A stretch of 64,000 bases of DNA, from NCBI GenBank assembly GCA_017483465.1, contig JAFUWN010000011.1:32961-96960 (forward strand), read 5' to 3'. Under the pieces are notes generated by a model. The model worked only from the letters and a program-made list of their open reading frames with translations. It was not told the origin of the DNA and did no database searches. The position numbers and the translations under genes were made by a program. This DNA comes from Oscillospiraceae bacterium (GTDB taxonomy: Bacteria > Bacillota > Clostridia > Oscillospirales > Ruminococcaceae). Each line of letters starts with the position of its first letter. The first letter of the stretch is position 1. This document shows, piece after piece, positions 7,473 to 15,900 of this stretch.

Positions 7473-7501
7473 TTGCAAAATTTTCTAAGATAGTGTATAA
7501 T
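7473..7501 (+). promoter_or_regulatory. SigmaA promoter of pgk
   Basis: TTGCAA (7473-7478), 17-bp spacer, TATAAT (7496-7501). A short inverted repeat, GCCGTG-N8-CACGGC-like, follows in the leader around 7511-7527. Confidence 0.85.
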
Positions 7502-7548
7502 AAAAATAACGCCGTGCAGAACACGGCAAATTTATCTGAAAGGATGTC

Positions 7549-8775
7549 ATGATTATGGCAGGTTTAAACAAAGTAACTGTAGAAGATATTGATGTAAAGG
7601 GCAAAAAAGTCCTCGTCAGAGTGGATTTCAACGTTCCGCTGAAAGACGGTGTTATCACAGATGATAACAGAATTCAGGCTGCTCTGCCGACCATCAACAA
7701 GCTGACAGAAAACGGTGCAAAAGTGGTTCTGTGCTCTCATCTCGGCAAGCCGAAGAACGGCCCGGAAGATAAGTTCTCTCTGGCTCCTGCTGCCGCAAGA
7801 CTGGCTGAACACGTTTCTGCAAAAGTCGTATTCGCAAAAGATGATACTGTAGTCGGCGAAAATGCCAAGAAAGCTGTTGCAGAAATGAATGACGGTGAAA
7901 TCGTAGTTCTTGAAAATACAAGATTCCGTGGTGCAGAAGAAACCAAGAACGGCGAAGACTTCTCTAAAGAACTCGCTGCTTTAGTAGATAATCAGATTTT
8001 CGTAATGGATGCATTCGGTTCTGCTCACAGAGCACATGCTTCTACAGCCGGTGTGACAAAATTCGTAGAAAAGACAGCTGTCGGCTATCTGATGCAGAAA
8101 GAAATCCAGTATCTCGGCAATGCGGTAGAAGATCCGGTTCGTCCGTTTGTTGCCATCCTCGGCGGTGCAAAGGTTGCTGACAAACTGAATGTTATTTCCA
8201 ATCTGCTCGAAAAGTGCGATACGCTCATTATCGGCGGCGGTATGGCTTACACATTCATCAAGGCTCAGGGCGGCAATATCGGCAAGTCTCTGGTTGATGA
8301 TGAAAAGCTCGACTACTGCAAGGAAATGCTCGCTAAGGCTGAACAGCTCGGCAAAAAGCTCCTGCTCCCTGTAGATACTGCTGTTGCTGCTGAATTCCCG
8401 AATCCGATTGATGCAGAAATTGCTGTAGAAACTGTAACCGCAGGCGAAATCCCTGCTGACAAGATGGGTCTGGATATCGGCGAACAGACACAGGCTCTGT
8501 TTGCAGAGGCTGTCAAGACAGCTAAGACGGTTGTATGGAACGGCCCGATGGGTGTATTTGAAAACCCGACTCTTGCTAAGGGTACAATCGCAGTGGCTCA
8601 GGCTCTGGCTGAAACCGATGCGACTACAATCGTAGGCGGCGGCGATTCCGCAGCAGCTGTCAAGAAGCTCGGCTTTGCTGACCAGATCAGCCATATTTCC
8701 ACCGGCGGCGGTGCTTCTCTGGAATACCTCGAAGGCAAGGTTCTTCCGGGTGTTGCTGTAATCGCTGAAAAGTAA
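7549..8775 (+). CDS. pgk: Phosphoglycerate kinase, 408 aa
   Basis: Transfers the acyl phosphate of 1,3-bisphosphoglycerate to ADP in glycolysis (cytoplasm). The N-terminal signature [17 protein letters not shown] is at about 18-34, the substrate-binding CSHLGKPK at about 64, [11 protein letters not shown] at about 117 and [15 protein letters not shown] at about 155. The C-terminal nucleotide domain has [24 protein letters not shown] and [11 protein letters not shown]. Length is normal (about 400). GAAAGGAT precedes the first ATG; the ATG at 7555 (MAGLNK) matches the family start and is an alternative. It is the first gene of the pgk-unknown-tpiA-gpmI cluster. The GAPDH gene that usually precedes it is absent. 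Confidence 0.98.
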   Translation: MIMAGLNKVTVEDIDVKGKKVLVRVDFNVPLKDGVITDDNRIQAALPTINKLTENGAKVVLCSHLGKPKNGPEDKFSLAPAAARLAEHVSAKVVFAKDDTVVGENAKKAVAEMNDGEIVVLENTRFRGAEETKNGEDFSKELAALVDNQIFVMDAFGSAHRAHASTAGVTKFVEKTAVGYLMQKEIQYLGNAVEDPVRPFVAILGGAKVADKLNVISNLLEKCDTLIIGGGMAYTFIKAQGGNIGKSLVDDEKLDYCKEMLAKAEQLGKKLLLPVDTAVAAEFPNPIDAEIAVETVTAGEIPADKMGLDIGEQTQALFAEAVKTAKTVVWNGPMGVFENPTLAKGTIAVAQALAETDATTIVGGGDSAAAVKKLGFADQISHISTGGGASLEYLEGKVLPGVAVIAEK

Positions 8776-8788
8776 GAATAATTTTCGT

Positions 8789-8817
8789 CATATCCCTGCT
8801 GTTCCGGCAGGGATATG
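8789..8817 (+). other. Hairpin between pgk and the small unknown gene
   Basis: CATATCCCTGC (8789-8799) and GCAGGGATATG (8807-8817) form a perfect 11-bp stem with a 7-nt loop. There is no T run, so it is more likely an RNA processing or stabilising stem, or a leaky attenuator, than a full terminator. Its core resembles the terminators at 5950 and 11508. Confidence 0.7.
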
Positions 8818-8836
8818 CTGAAACTGAGGTTTTATC

Positions 8837-9061
8837 ATGACTATGACAGAAATCAAATATATTGTCTGCTATACCATCGAAGAAGATGACGGTCTGAATG
8901 TTACCTGTGTGACAGAGCGTTTCGATAATTTTACCGAAGCTGTCAGCAGATATACACTCTTCTGCGGTGTGCCGAAACGAAGCGTAATTCTCGCAGATGT
9001 GCAGAACGGCAAAATTCTTCAGCAGTTTGGCTATATCAGCAATAGTATTGTAATTAATTAA
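8837..9061 (+). CDS. Unknown small protein between pgk and tpiA, 74 aa
   Basis: No family is recognised. The sequence looks like a small alpha/beta domain: a strand (EIKYIVCYTIEE), a polar turn, CVTERFDNFTEAVSRYTL, and a C-terminal VILADVQNGKILQQFGY strand pair. GAGG lies 7 nt before the ATG. Its position inside the glycolytic cluster, 61 bp after pgk and 28 bp before tpiA in the same direction, suggests co-transcription, but no functional link can be drawn from sequence alone. Confidence 0.6.
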   Translation: MTMTEIKYIVCYTIEEDDGLNVTCVTERFDNFTEAVSRYTLFCGVPKRSVILADVQNGKILQQFGYISNSIVIN

Positions 9062-9089
9062 ATTTATCAATCAGGAGTTGAATTTTCCC

Positions 9090-9866
9090 ATGAATAAAAA
9101 TTTAAGAAAAGCGATCATCGCCGGCAACTGGAAAATGAACAAAACCAGACCCGAAGCAAAAGAATTACTGGAAGCAATCAAGCCTCTCGTAGCAAATGCT
9201 GAAAATAATATTGAAGTGATTGCTTGTGTTCCGTTTACCAATCTGGAAACCGCTGTGAATACAACAGCAGGCTCTAATGTCAAGATCGGTGCCGAAAATG
9301 TTCACTTTGAAAAATCCGGTGCTTTCACCGGCGAAATCTCTGCTGATATGCTGACTGAAATCGGTGTGGAATATGTTGTCATCGGCCACTCTGAAAGAAG
9401 ACAGTATTTCGGTGAAACTGACGAAACTGTCAACAAGAGAACCGCTGCTGCTCTGGCTGCCGGACTCAAGCCGATTGTATGCGTCGGCGAACTCAAGTGG
9501 GAACGTGAATGCAATATCACAGAAGAAGTCATTGCTCGTCAGATCAAGCTTGATCTCTGGGCTGTTTCCAAAGAAGATGTCAAGAAAGTTGTCATTGCTT
9601 ACGAACCCGTATGGGCAATCGGTACAGGCCTGACAGCTACTCCCGATCAGGCTCAGGAAGTATGTGCTTTCATCCGTGCACAGCTGGCAAAGCTCTATGA
9701 TCAGGAAACTGCCGATGCCGTAACAATTCAGTACGGCGGTTCCATGAATGCAAAGAATGCTGCTGAACTGCTCGCAAAGCCTGATATTGACGGTGGTCTG
9801 ATCGGCGGTGCTTCCCTGAAAGCAGAAGATTTTAATGTCATTGTTCAGGCTGCTGTGAATGGCTAA
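9090..9866 (+). CDS. tpiA: Triose-phosphate isomerase, 258 aa
   Basis: Interconverts dihydroxyacetone phosphate and glyceraldehyde 3-phosphate. Catalytic residues are visible: the Lys of AGNWKMN (residue 15), the His of VIGHSERR (about 98) and the Glu of AYEPVWAIGTG (about 170, loop 6), with the phosphate-binding QYGGSM and GGASL near the C-terminus. Length is normal. The ATG at 9090 is used; an in-frame TTG at 9078 directly abuts the CAGGAG ribosome binding site and is too close. It belongs to the pgk-tpiA-gpmI cluster. Confidence 0.98.
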   Translation: MNKNLRKAIIAGNWKMNKTRPEAKELLEAIKPLVANAENNIEVIACVPFTNLETAVNTTAGSNVKIGAENVHFEKSGAFTGEISADMLTEIGVEYVVIGHSERRQYFGETDETVNKRTAAALAAGLKPIVCVGELKWERECNITEEVIARQIKLDLWAVSKEDVKKVVIAYEPVWAIGTGLTATPDQAQEVCAFIRAQLAKLYDQETADAVTIQYGGSMNAKNAAELLAKPDIDGGLIGGASLKAEDFNVIVQAAVNG

Positions 9867-9911
9867 GCCAGAACCGGACTGTACAAAGCTGTATCACTAA
9901 TAGTTACTGAA

Positions 9912-9935
9912 AAGGGAGGCTTTCCGGTCTCCCTT
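9912..9935 (+). other. Hairpin between tpiA and gpmI
   Basis: AAGGGAG (9912-9918) and CTCCCTT (9929-9935) form a 7-bp stem with a 10-nt loop followed by ATTTAT. It may be a weak terminator or processing site; gpmI has no clear promoter of its own, so read-through is likely. Confidence 0.55.
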
Positions 9936-9970
9936 ATTTATCAATAGAAATCATGAAAGGTTGATTTTTT

Positions 9971-11497
9971 ATGTCAAAAAAACCTGTTGCGTTAATTATT
10001 ATGGACGGATTCGGTTATAATCCCGATTCTTACGGTAATGCTATTATGGCGGCAAACACGCCTAATCTGGATAAATATCTTGCCGAACAGCCGAATACGA
10101 TCATTGGAGCTTCCGGTTTGTGTGTCGGACTTCCTGACGGTCAGATGGGTAACTCCGAAGTCGGTCATACAAATATCGGTGCCGGCAGAATTGTCTATCA
10201 GATGTTAGTCAAGATTTCCAAATCCATTGAAGACGGCGATTTCTTCCAGAATCCTGCTCTTGTCAATTCGATGGAAAATGCCAAGAAAAATAATTCTGCT
10301 CTGCATGTAATGGGCTTGTTGTCTCCCGGCGGTGTACACAGCCATATGACACATCTGTATGGCATTGCGGAAATGGCAAAGAAATTCGGTCTGGAAAAAG
10401 TCTATGTCCATGCCTTCTTAGACGGCCGTGATGTGCCGCCGTCCTCTGCTGCCGAGTATATGCAGGAAGCTGTTGACAAGCTGAATGAAATCGGTGTCGG
10501 CAAAATTGCAACAATCGCAGGCAGATTCTATGCTATGGACAGAGACAATGCCTGGGACAGAGTGGAAAAAGCATACTCTGCTCTTGTTTACGGCGAGGGC
10601 GTTCAGGAATCCGACCCCGTTCAGGCGATTAAAAATTCTTATGCCAATGAAGTGACTGATGAATTTATGCTCCCGACTGTCGTTGACAAGAACGGCATGA
10701 TCAAGCCGAATGACAGTGTAATCTTCATGAATTTCCGTCCTGACCGTGCAAGACAGATCACAAGATCTTTTGTCGACCCGGATTTCACAGGCTTCGAGAG
10801 AAAGAACGGCTTCTTCCCGGTTCATTTTGTATGTATGGCTCAGTATGATGCCACTATGCCGAATGTGGAAGTTGCTTTCCCGCCTGAAGAACTGACTATG
10901 ACTCTCGGTGAATATCTCGCAAAATGCGGCAAGACTCAACTCAGAATTGCTGAAACTCAGAAATATGCTCATGTAACATTCTTCTTTAACGGCGGTGAAG
11001 AAAAGCAGTTCGAGGGCGAAGACAGAATTCTGATCAAGTCTCCGGATGTCGAAACATTCGATATGAAGCCGGAAATGAGTGCTTATGAAGTAACTGATGC
11101 TGTTCTGGAAGCAATCGAGTCTGATAAATATGATGTGATTATCCTGAACTATGCAAACTGCGATATGGTCGGTCATACAGGTATTTTTGATGCCGCTGTA
11201 CAGGCTGTCGAAGCCGTTGACACCTGTGTCGGCAAGATGGTTGATGCGATTCTTGCCAAGGGCGGTGTTGCTCTGATTACTGCCGATCACGGCAATGCTG
11301 ACAAGATGTATGAAGCCGATGGTTCTCCGTTCACAGCACATACTACAAATCCGGTACCGTTTATCGTAGTCGGTGCAGGTCAGAAACAGCTCCGTACAGA
11401 AGGCGGTGTGCTCGCTGATCTTTCTCCGACTATCCTGAAACTGATGGAACTCCCTCAGCCTAAGGAAATGACAGGCCAGAGCCTCATTCTTGATTGA
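9971..11497 (+). CDS. gpmI: 2,3-bisphosphoglycerate-independent phosphoglycerate mutase, 508 aa
   Basis: Converts 3-phosphoglycerate to 2-phosphoglycerate with two metal ions (Mn2+ in most relatives). The N-terminal metal motif LIIMDGFG (residues 8-15) and the nucleophile Ser62 in GQMGNSEVGHTNIG are present, with FLDGRDVPP and a GRFYAMDRD motif in the phosphotransferase domain and the C-terminal metal site ITADHGNAD. Length agrees with the family (about 510). AAAGG lies before the ATG. Last gene of the glycolytic cluster, followed by a strong bidirectional terminator. The next glycolytic enzyme, enolase, is encoded at 20107-21408. Confidence 0.98.
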   Translation: MSKKPVALIIMDGFGYNPDSYGNAIMAANTPNLDKYLAEQPNTIIGASGLCVGLPDGQMGNSEVGHTNIGAGRIVYQMLVKISKSIEDGDFFQNPALVNSMENAKKNNSALHVMGLLSPGGVHSHMTHLYGIAEMAKKFGLEKVYVHAFLDGRDVPPSSAAEYMQEAVDKLNEIGVGKIATIAGRFYAMDRDNAWDRVEKAYSALVYGEGVQESDPVQAIKNSYANEVTDEFMLPTVVDKNGMIKPNDSVIFMNFRPDRARQITRSFVDPDFTGFERKNGFFPVHFVCMAQYDATMPNVEVAFPPEELTMTLGEYLAKCGKTQLRIAETQKYAHVTFFFNGGEEKQFEGEDRILIKSPDVETFDMKPEMSAYEVTDAVLEAIESDKYDVIILNYANCDMVGHTGIFDAAVQAVEAVDTCVGKMVDAILAKGGVALITADHGNADKMYEADGSPFTAHTTNPVPFIVVGAGQKQLRTEGGVLADLSPTILKLMELPQPKEMTGQSLILD

Positions 11498-11507
11498 GTT
11501 TAAAAAT

Positions 11508-11535
11508 ATCCCTGCTTTTGTTTAAAAGCAGGGAT
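11508..11535. terminator. Bidirectional terminator after gpmI
   Basis: ATCCCTGCTTTT (11508-11519) and AAAAGCAGGGAT (11524-11535), 12-bp stem and 4-nt loop, between convergent genes. The arms are identical to those at 5950-5977. Confidence 0.9.
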
Positions 11536-11558
11536 TAATTTATAAAATATCTGTATGT

Positions 11559-11831
11559 TTATTCCGCAGTGATTTTCTGATAAAGTTCTTCTAATTTTTC
11601 CAGCATAGCCTGATGACCGTCTTTTGTCACAGGGAAAACATCGGAACTCTGAATTTTTCCCTGCTGTTCGGCAAGTTCCGAGCAGATAAATCCCTGCCAT
11701 GTTGTGACAGTCATTTCTTTTCCGTCCGAGACAATTTTGAAATTCATACTCTTACGGCTTCCGGTGAAATAATTTCCGGCTTCAAAATAATAAATATCCG
11801 GAATCTCGAATTGATTAAATCTGTGTATCAT
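11559..11831 (-). CDS. Unknown protein, 90 aa
   Basis: No family is recognised. The sequence reads as a small beta-rich domain (IPDIYYFEAGNYFTGS, then MNFKIVSDGKEMTVTTWQG) with a C-terminal helix (HQAMLEKLEELYQKI). It resembles small conserved Clostridia proteins of unknown role. AAAGGAG lies 7 nt before the ATG, and the ATG overlaps the stop of the HAD hydrolase by 4 bp (ATGA), so it is the last gene of the CLC-HAD operon. Confidence 0.65.
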   Translation of the reverse strand: MIHRFNQFEIPDIYYFEAGNYFTGSRKSMNFKIVSDGKEMTVTTWQGFICSELAEQQGKIQSSDVFPVTKDGHQAMLEKLEELYQKITAE

Positions 11832-12490
11832 GAAAAATCTCCTTTCAGCAGAGGAATGACATCTGCAAGTGTCGGCACACAGGCAGATAAATATTTTTTT
11901 AATTCTTCGTCAGGCTGACTCAGATCTGGAACCATTACAGGATGACATCCGGCCCGGTACGCTGAAAGAAGCCCGTTCGGAGAATCTTCGAGAGCAATGC
12001 AGCTCTCCGGCGGGAGTCTGAGGCCTTTGCTTGATGTCAGATAAATTTCAGGATCCGGCTTGCCTTTTGTGACCATATCACCGCAGATGAATGCGTCAAA
12101 ATACTGATAGACCTGCACTTTTCTGAGATATTCTTCGGCCTGTTCCCGTCTGGTAGCCGTAGCAACGGCAATGCGATACTGATTTTTATGCAGATAGTCC
12201 AGCAATTCATCCAGACCGGCTTTTTTTTCGATTTCATGTGTATGCAGATATTCTGCCGTGAGTTCCCTGCGTCTGGCACGGATTTGCTCATAATTGAAAT
12301 CTTTTCCGAAAATGCCCTGTAATTTGGGCTTGGCATAGACAGCAGCCAGACTCCGGATGCCTAAAACATGTTCAAATGTCATAGGAAATCCGGCTTCCTG
12401 AGCGGCCTGCATCCAGAACCGGACAAGCAGTTTTTCCGTATCGAGCATCAGGCCGTCCATATCGAAAATCACGCCTTGAATCTGATTCAT
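11828..12490 (-). CDS. HAD-superfamily hydrolase, beta-phosphoglucomutase-like, 220 aa
   Basis: Motif I is VIFDMDGLMLDTE (Asp10 and Asp12 as nucleophile and acid/base), motif II is the Thr of AVATATRR, motif III the Lys of KGKPDPEIY and motif IV the acid of IALEDSPNGL. The helical cap between motifs I and II fits subfamily IA (phosphoglycolate phosphatase or beta-phosphoglucomutase type). The substrate cannot be read from the sequence. AAGGGG precedes the ATG. It follows the CLC gene by 27 bp and overlaps the next small gene by 4 bp. Confidence 0.9.
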   Translation of the reverse strand: MNQIQGVIFDMDGLMLDTEKLLVRFWMQAAQEAGFPMTFEHVLGIRSLAAVYAKPKLQGIFGKDFNYEQIRARRRELTAEYLHTHEIEKKAGLDELLDYLHKNQYRIAVATATRREQAEEYLRKVQVYQYFDAFICGDMVTKGKPDPEIYLTSSKGLRLPPESCIALEDSPNGLLSAYRAGCHPVMVPDLSQPDEELKKYLSACVPTLADVIPLLKGDFS

Positions 12491-12517
12491 AAAACAACCC
12501 CTTCTTTCTCTGAGCTA

Positions 12518-13828
12518 TTATTTTCTGGTTTTATGCGAAACATGTTCGTCTGTGAATTTAGAATAATAAAATCTCTGTTCTTTGTATAATCCGTAATAGC
12601 CGGATAACAAATAGCTGACGGCAATGACTAACAGGCAATACGGCACACAGCCCTGACCGAATAATTCAGCGGAAATAAACAGCGAGGCAAGCGGACAGTT
12701 CGTCACACCGCAGAACAGTGCCATCATGCCGACTGCCGCACACAAAGCCGGAGAAAGGCCGATTACCTGTCCGAAAATACATCCGAACGTTGCTCCGACA
12801 AAGAATGACGGAACAATTTCCCCACCCTTGAAACCGCCTCCGAGTGTAACAGCCGTAAAAATCATCTTGACTAAAAAGGCATACCAGACAGTTTCACCGT
12901 GAACGGCCTTCGCAATCACAGCTCCGCCGGTGCCGTAAAAATCTGTAGACTGAAAGATCAGCCCTAATAAAAGCAGAACGACACTTGCCGATAAAATCCG
13001 GATATAAGGATTTTTAATATATTTTTTAATATAATGCTCCGTTCTGTGCAGAATCACACAGAAAATAATACTCAGTGCCGAACAGAAAATTCCCAGCAGA
13101 ATCGTCTGCAAAGCCGTTACCGGAGCGAGTTCCGGAACCGGATAGACTTCATAGCGTTCCAGAGGCAGGCCTAATTTAGAAGCAATATAAGAAGCTGTCA
13201 GCGAAGAGACAACACACGGCACAAGAGCGGCATACTGCATCGTTCCGACACAGCCGACTTCCATCGCAAATACCGCCGCTCCGACCGGAGTCCGGAAAAT
13301 AGCGGAAAATGCGGCACTCATACCGCTCATGATAAGAATATGCTTATCTTTCTCACGCATGTGCAGAAGATTGCCGAACATATTGGCCAGTCCGCCCCCG
13401 AGCTGTAAAGCTGCACCCTCACGGCCGGCACTTCCGCCGACAAAATGTGTAATAATTGTAGAAATAAAAATCAGCGGTGCAGTCTGTACGGGAATCTGTG
13501 CTTCTGATCTCAGAGAAGCCAGAATCATATTTGTGCCTTTATCATGCCTGTCATGTGTGATTCTGTACAGAAATACAATCAGCACGCCTCCGGCGGGCAT
13601 TAACGCATAGCACCATAAATGTTCATTCCGGTACACCGTACTGAAACTGATACAGTTGACAAATTCTGTTCCGACAACTCCCAGCACACAGCCTAAGACC
13701 AAAGCCAGAACCGTCCAGCGTAACAGTAATCTGAAGTGCAGAAGCGAATGCATCAGAAGTCTTAAAAATCTTCCTCTGTAATAATAAAATTTTTCATGTG
13801 CTTTATGCTGAAGTGAAAATTTTCGCAA
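12518..13828 (-). CDS. CLC-family anion channel/antiporter, 436 aa, TTG start
   Basis: An integral membrane protein with about ten hydrophobic segments. The CLC signatures are visible: GGSAGREGAALQLGGG carries the gating Glu, and LGGGFKGGEIVPSFFVGATFG is the second selectivity loop; the segment around residue 107, where CLC-ec1 has GSGIP, reads GTNMIL. That pattern and the GSAGREG form resemble the fluoride-exporting CLC-F branch, but this needs phylogeny. The TTG start follows GAAGGGA; no ATG lies between the ribosome binding site and the first membrane segment. No fluoride riboswitch is recognisable upstream. It leads an operon with a HAD hydrolase. Confidence 0.88.
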   Translation of the reverse strand: MRKFSLQHKAHEKFYYYRGRFLRLLMHSLLHFRLLLRWTVLALVLGCVLGVVGTEFVNCISFSTVYRNEHLWCYALMPAGGVLIVFLYRITHDRHDKGTNMILASLRSEAQIPVQTAPLIFISTIITHFVGGSAGREGAALQLGGGLANMFGNLLHMREKDKHILIMSGMSAAFSAIFRTPVGAAVFAMEVGCVGTMQYAALVPCVVSSLTASYIASKLGLPLERYEVYPVPELAPVTALQTILLGIFCSALSIIFCVILHRTEHYIKKYIKNPYIRILSASVVLLLLGLIFQSTDFYGTGGAVIAKAVHGETVWYAFLVKMIFTAVTLGGGFKGGEIVPSFFVGATFGCIFGQVIGLSPALCAAVGMMALFCGVTNCPLASLFISAELFGQGCVPYCLLVIAVSYLLSGYYGLYKEQRFYYSKFTDEHVSHKTRK

Positions 13829-13887
13829 AAAATCAGTCCCTTCTTTCGGCAGGATTTGTCAATCATGAAGAAATATTCTGAAAACTG

Positions 13888-13916
13888 TTTACAATCTGCC
13901 TTTTTTGTGTTATAAT
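13888..13916 (+). promoter_or_regulatory. SigmaA promoter of the VanY-like gene
   Basis: TTTACA (13888-13893), 17-bp spacer, TATAAT (13911-13916), 43 bp upstream of the ATG. Confidence 0.85.
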
Positions 13917-13959
13917 AAAAATTACGTATCTTATGATTCTGTCAGAAAGGAAGAATACT

Positions 13960-14925
13960 ATGGCTGTTTATCAGAAGAAACGAAAAAGAACCGTCCGTTA
14001 TGACAGGCTTCTGATTACCGGAATTCTCATCGCTGTAATCATCTTTATCATCTCCGGCTGTATCAGAAAACATAAAAAACAGAATTTCGATATGCAGACG
14101 GCAGGCGTTCCGGATAATATCACAATCACAAACGAAACCGCTCCGGCCAGTGCCGAGAAGAACTATCCGAAAATTTCTGTAGAAACTGCAAAAGTCCATT
14201 CCGGACATCTGATTTTAGTCAATCAAGCATTCCCCTGCCGGATTGATGCCGATGCCGTTATAAACGGCTATTCCTCAGACATTCAGTTTGTGACAATCAA
14301 GAGCATTCTGGATTCCAAAAACAGTGCCGTAAAGCCTTATACGGCTTCCGACTGGGAAGTCGGTCTTGACCGTGTTGCCGCTCTTGCCATGGACAGCTGG
14401 TTTGAAAATTTCAGTCAGGAAACCGGCTTGAAAGATCTCAGAATGATCGCCGGATATAAACCGGAATCGGATGACCCTGATTTCCAGACCGGCAGAACTT
14501 TGACCGTCGGAATCTTTCCGGAAACCGGAAGCTCCTATGCTTACAAACCTGAAGGCGATTATGCCTGGCTGCTGTATCATGCTTCGGAATATGGCTTTGT
14601 TCTGCGTTATCCGGAAGGAAAAGAAGACTATTTTGATGAGAATATCACAGAACGCCGTACCGCCACTTTCCGTTATGTCGGACTTGCTCCGGCGGCATAT
14701 ATGGCCAAACGTGGAATTTGTCTGGAAGAGTTTTTACAGGAAATCCGTCAGTATTCTGTCAGCAATATGCTTGTTGTCTCCAATGATACCGGCTCTTACG
14801 GGATGTATTATGTTCCGGCGGATATGAATCATGAAACCACTTCATTTGCAATTCCCTCAAATCAAAGTTCTTATGATATTTCCGGAAATAACGTAGACGG
14901 CTTTATTGTGACGGTGTATGAATAA
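13960..14925 (+). CDS. VanY/M15-like D-Ala-D-Ala carboxypeptidase homologue lacking zinc ligands, 321 aa
   Basis: A basic N-terminus and a membrane anchor (residues about 19-36) lead into a domain with the M15B layout: LVNQAFPC, IAGYKPES, EYGFVLRYPEGKE, FRYVGLAPAAYM and ICLEEFLQ. However, the residues that bind zinc in VanY are changed: the SxHxxGxAxD region reads FQTGRTLTVGI (no His, no Asp) and the EPWH position reads RTATF (no His). It is therefore probably not a peptidase; a cell-wall binding or regulatory role is possible. The start at 13960 has AGAAAGGAAG upstream; the ATG at 13933 precedes that site. Its 3' end overlaps the convergent PflX-like gene by 23 bp. Confidence 0.75.
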   Translation: MAVYQKKRKRTVRYDRLLITGILIAVIIFIISGCIRKHKKQNFDMQTAGVPDNITITNETAPASAEKNYPKISVETAKVHSGHLILVNQAFPCRIDADAVINGYSSDIQFVTIKSILDSKNSAVKPYTASDWEVGLDRVAALAMDSWFENFSQETGLKDLRMIAGYKPESDDPDFQTGRTLTVGIFPETGSSYAYKPEGDYAWLLYHASEYGFVLRYPEGKEDYFDENITERRTATFRYVGLAPAAYMAKRGICLEEFLQEIRQYSVSNMLVVSNDTGSYGMYYVPADMNHETTSFAIPSNQSSYDISGNNVDGFIVTVYE

Positions 14926-15808
14926 TCCCCTGCAAATGGAAATCCGGTGTGTATTCGCTCTGAGCCGAAGCTTTATCCTGTGAATAACCGGAAAAACCAA
15001 GCTCTCCGGCGATTTTCAGCACACTCTGATATTCCATTTTTGTGATTCTCCTGCCAAGTTCGGGATATTCCGGATTCTGCACAGGAGTATACTGAGCCAT
15101 CAGACTGAGCAGGAAACTGTCCGGAGAAAACTGCTCTGCGAGACAGTGCAGCAGTGCAATAGATTCATGTCTGTGACCGGGCATGACTAAATGCCGGACA
15201 ATACAGCCTTTCCGGATCAGCGTATTTTCAAGCACAGGCTTTCCGGTCTGGCGGAGCATTTCTGCAAGAGCCTTTTCAGCAGTCTCCGGATAATCCGGAG
15301 CATGAGCATAATTTTCAGCTGTCCGGGAATCAAAGAATTTAAAATCCGGCAGATACACATCAATCAGGCCTTCGAGAGCTTTCAGACTGCTGACAAGCTC
15401 ATAGCCGCCGGAATTATAAATCACCGGAATTTTTAAAAGCAGCTTTGTTTTTTCAAGAGCCGGAATCACCCACGGCAGAACATGCCCTGCTGTGACCAGA
15501 TTAATATTATTTGCACCCTGTTCCTGTAATTCCAGAAAAATTTCAGAAAGCCTCTGCACAGAAATTTCCGTTCCGAAATTCTGATTGGAAATGATCTGAT
15601 TCTGACAGAAACAGCATTGCAGACTGCAACCGGAGAAAAAGACCGCTCCTGAACCTGCTGTGCCGCTGATACAGGGTTCTTCCCAGAAATGCAGCATTGC
15701 CGCCGCCGCTCTGATTTTATCCGTACCGCCGCAGAAGCCTTGTTTCTGCGTTCTGTCGGCATGACAGGCACGAGGGCAGAGCGTACAGTTTTTGACATCA
15801 AATCCCAA
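14903..15808 (-). CDS. PflX-like radical SAM protein (COG1313 type), 301 aa, TTG start
   Basis: The N-terminus has the COG1313 cysteine cluster (CTLCPRACHADR then GFCGG), followed by LHFWEEPCISG and the radical SAM motif FFSGCSLQCCFCQN (CxxxCxxC binding a 4Fe-4S cluster). Later GANNINLVTAGHV, YNSGGYE and YLPDFKF are typical. The family is related to pyruvate formate-lyase activating enzymes; the natural target is unknown. The TTG at 15808 is preferred because AGAGGTGAT lies just upstream, while the longer ATG frame at 15856 starts inside the promoter. The last codons overlap the convergent VanY-like gene. Confidence 0.88.
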   Translation of the reverse strand: MGFDVKNCTLCPRACHADRTQKQGFCGGTDKIRAAAAMLHFWEEPCISGTAGSGAVFFSGCSLQCCFCQNQIISNQNFGTEISVQRLSEIFLELQEQGANNINLVTAGHVLPWVIPALEKTKLLLKIPVIYNSGGYELVSSLKALEGLIDVYLPDFKFFDSRTAENYAHAPDYPETAEKALAEMLRQTGKPVLENTLIRKGCIVRHLVMPGHRHESIALLHCLAEQFSPDSFLLSLMAQYTPVQNPEYPELGRRITKMEYQSVLKIAGELGFSGYSQDKASAQSEYTPDFHLQGIIHTPSQ

Positions 15809-15827
15809 AACAATCACCTCTGTTATG

Positions 15828-15856
15828 ATTATAGCATATTTCCGGAAATTTTGCAA
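15828..15856 (-). promoter_or_regulatory. SigmaA promoter of the PflX-like gene
   Basis: On the minus strand TTGCAA (15851-15856), 17-bp spacer, TATAAT (15828-15833). No comparably good promoter is visible for the divergent ATP-grasp gene. Confidence 0.85.
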
Positions 15857-15900
15857 GTCCTGACAGAGCGTATGAAAATAACAGCAAACAGGAGGAAATT

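Noticed and set aside
10418-11341. A long minus-strand open frame opposite gpmI
   Set aside because: Shadow of gpmI; no ribosome binding site, and it would interrupt a clear cluster.
13829-13932. Fluoride riboswitch in front of the CLC gene
   Set aside because: The conserved fluoride riboswitch core could not be matched by eye on the minus strand.
14903-14925. Frameshift or broken gene at the overlap of the VanY-like and PflX-like genes
   Set aside because: Both frames are intact and end normally; this is a 23-bp convergent overlap of real genes.
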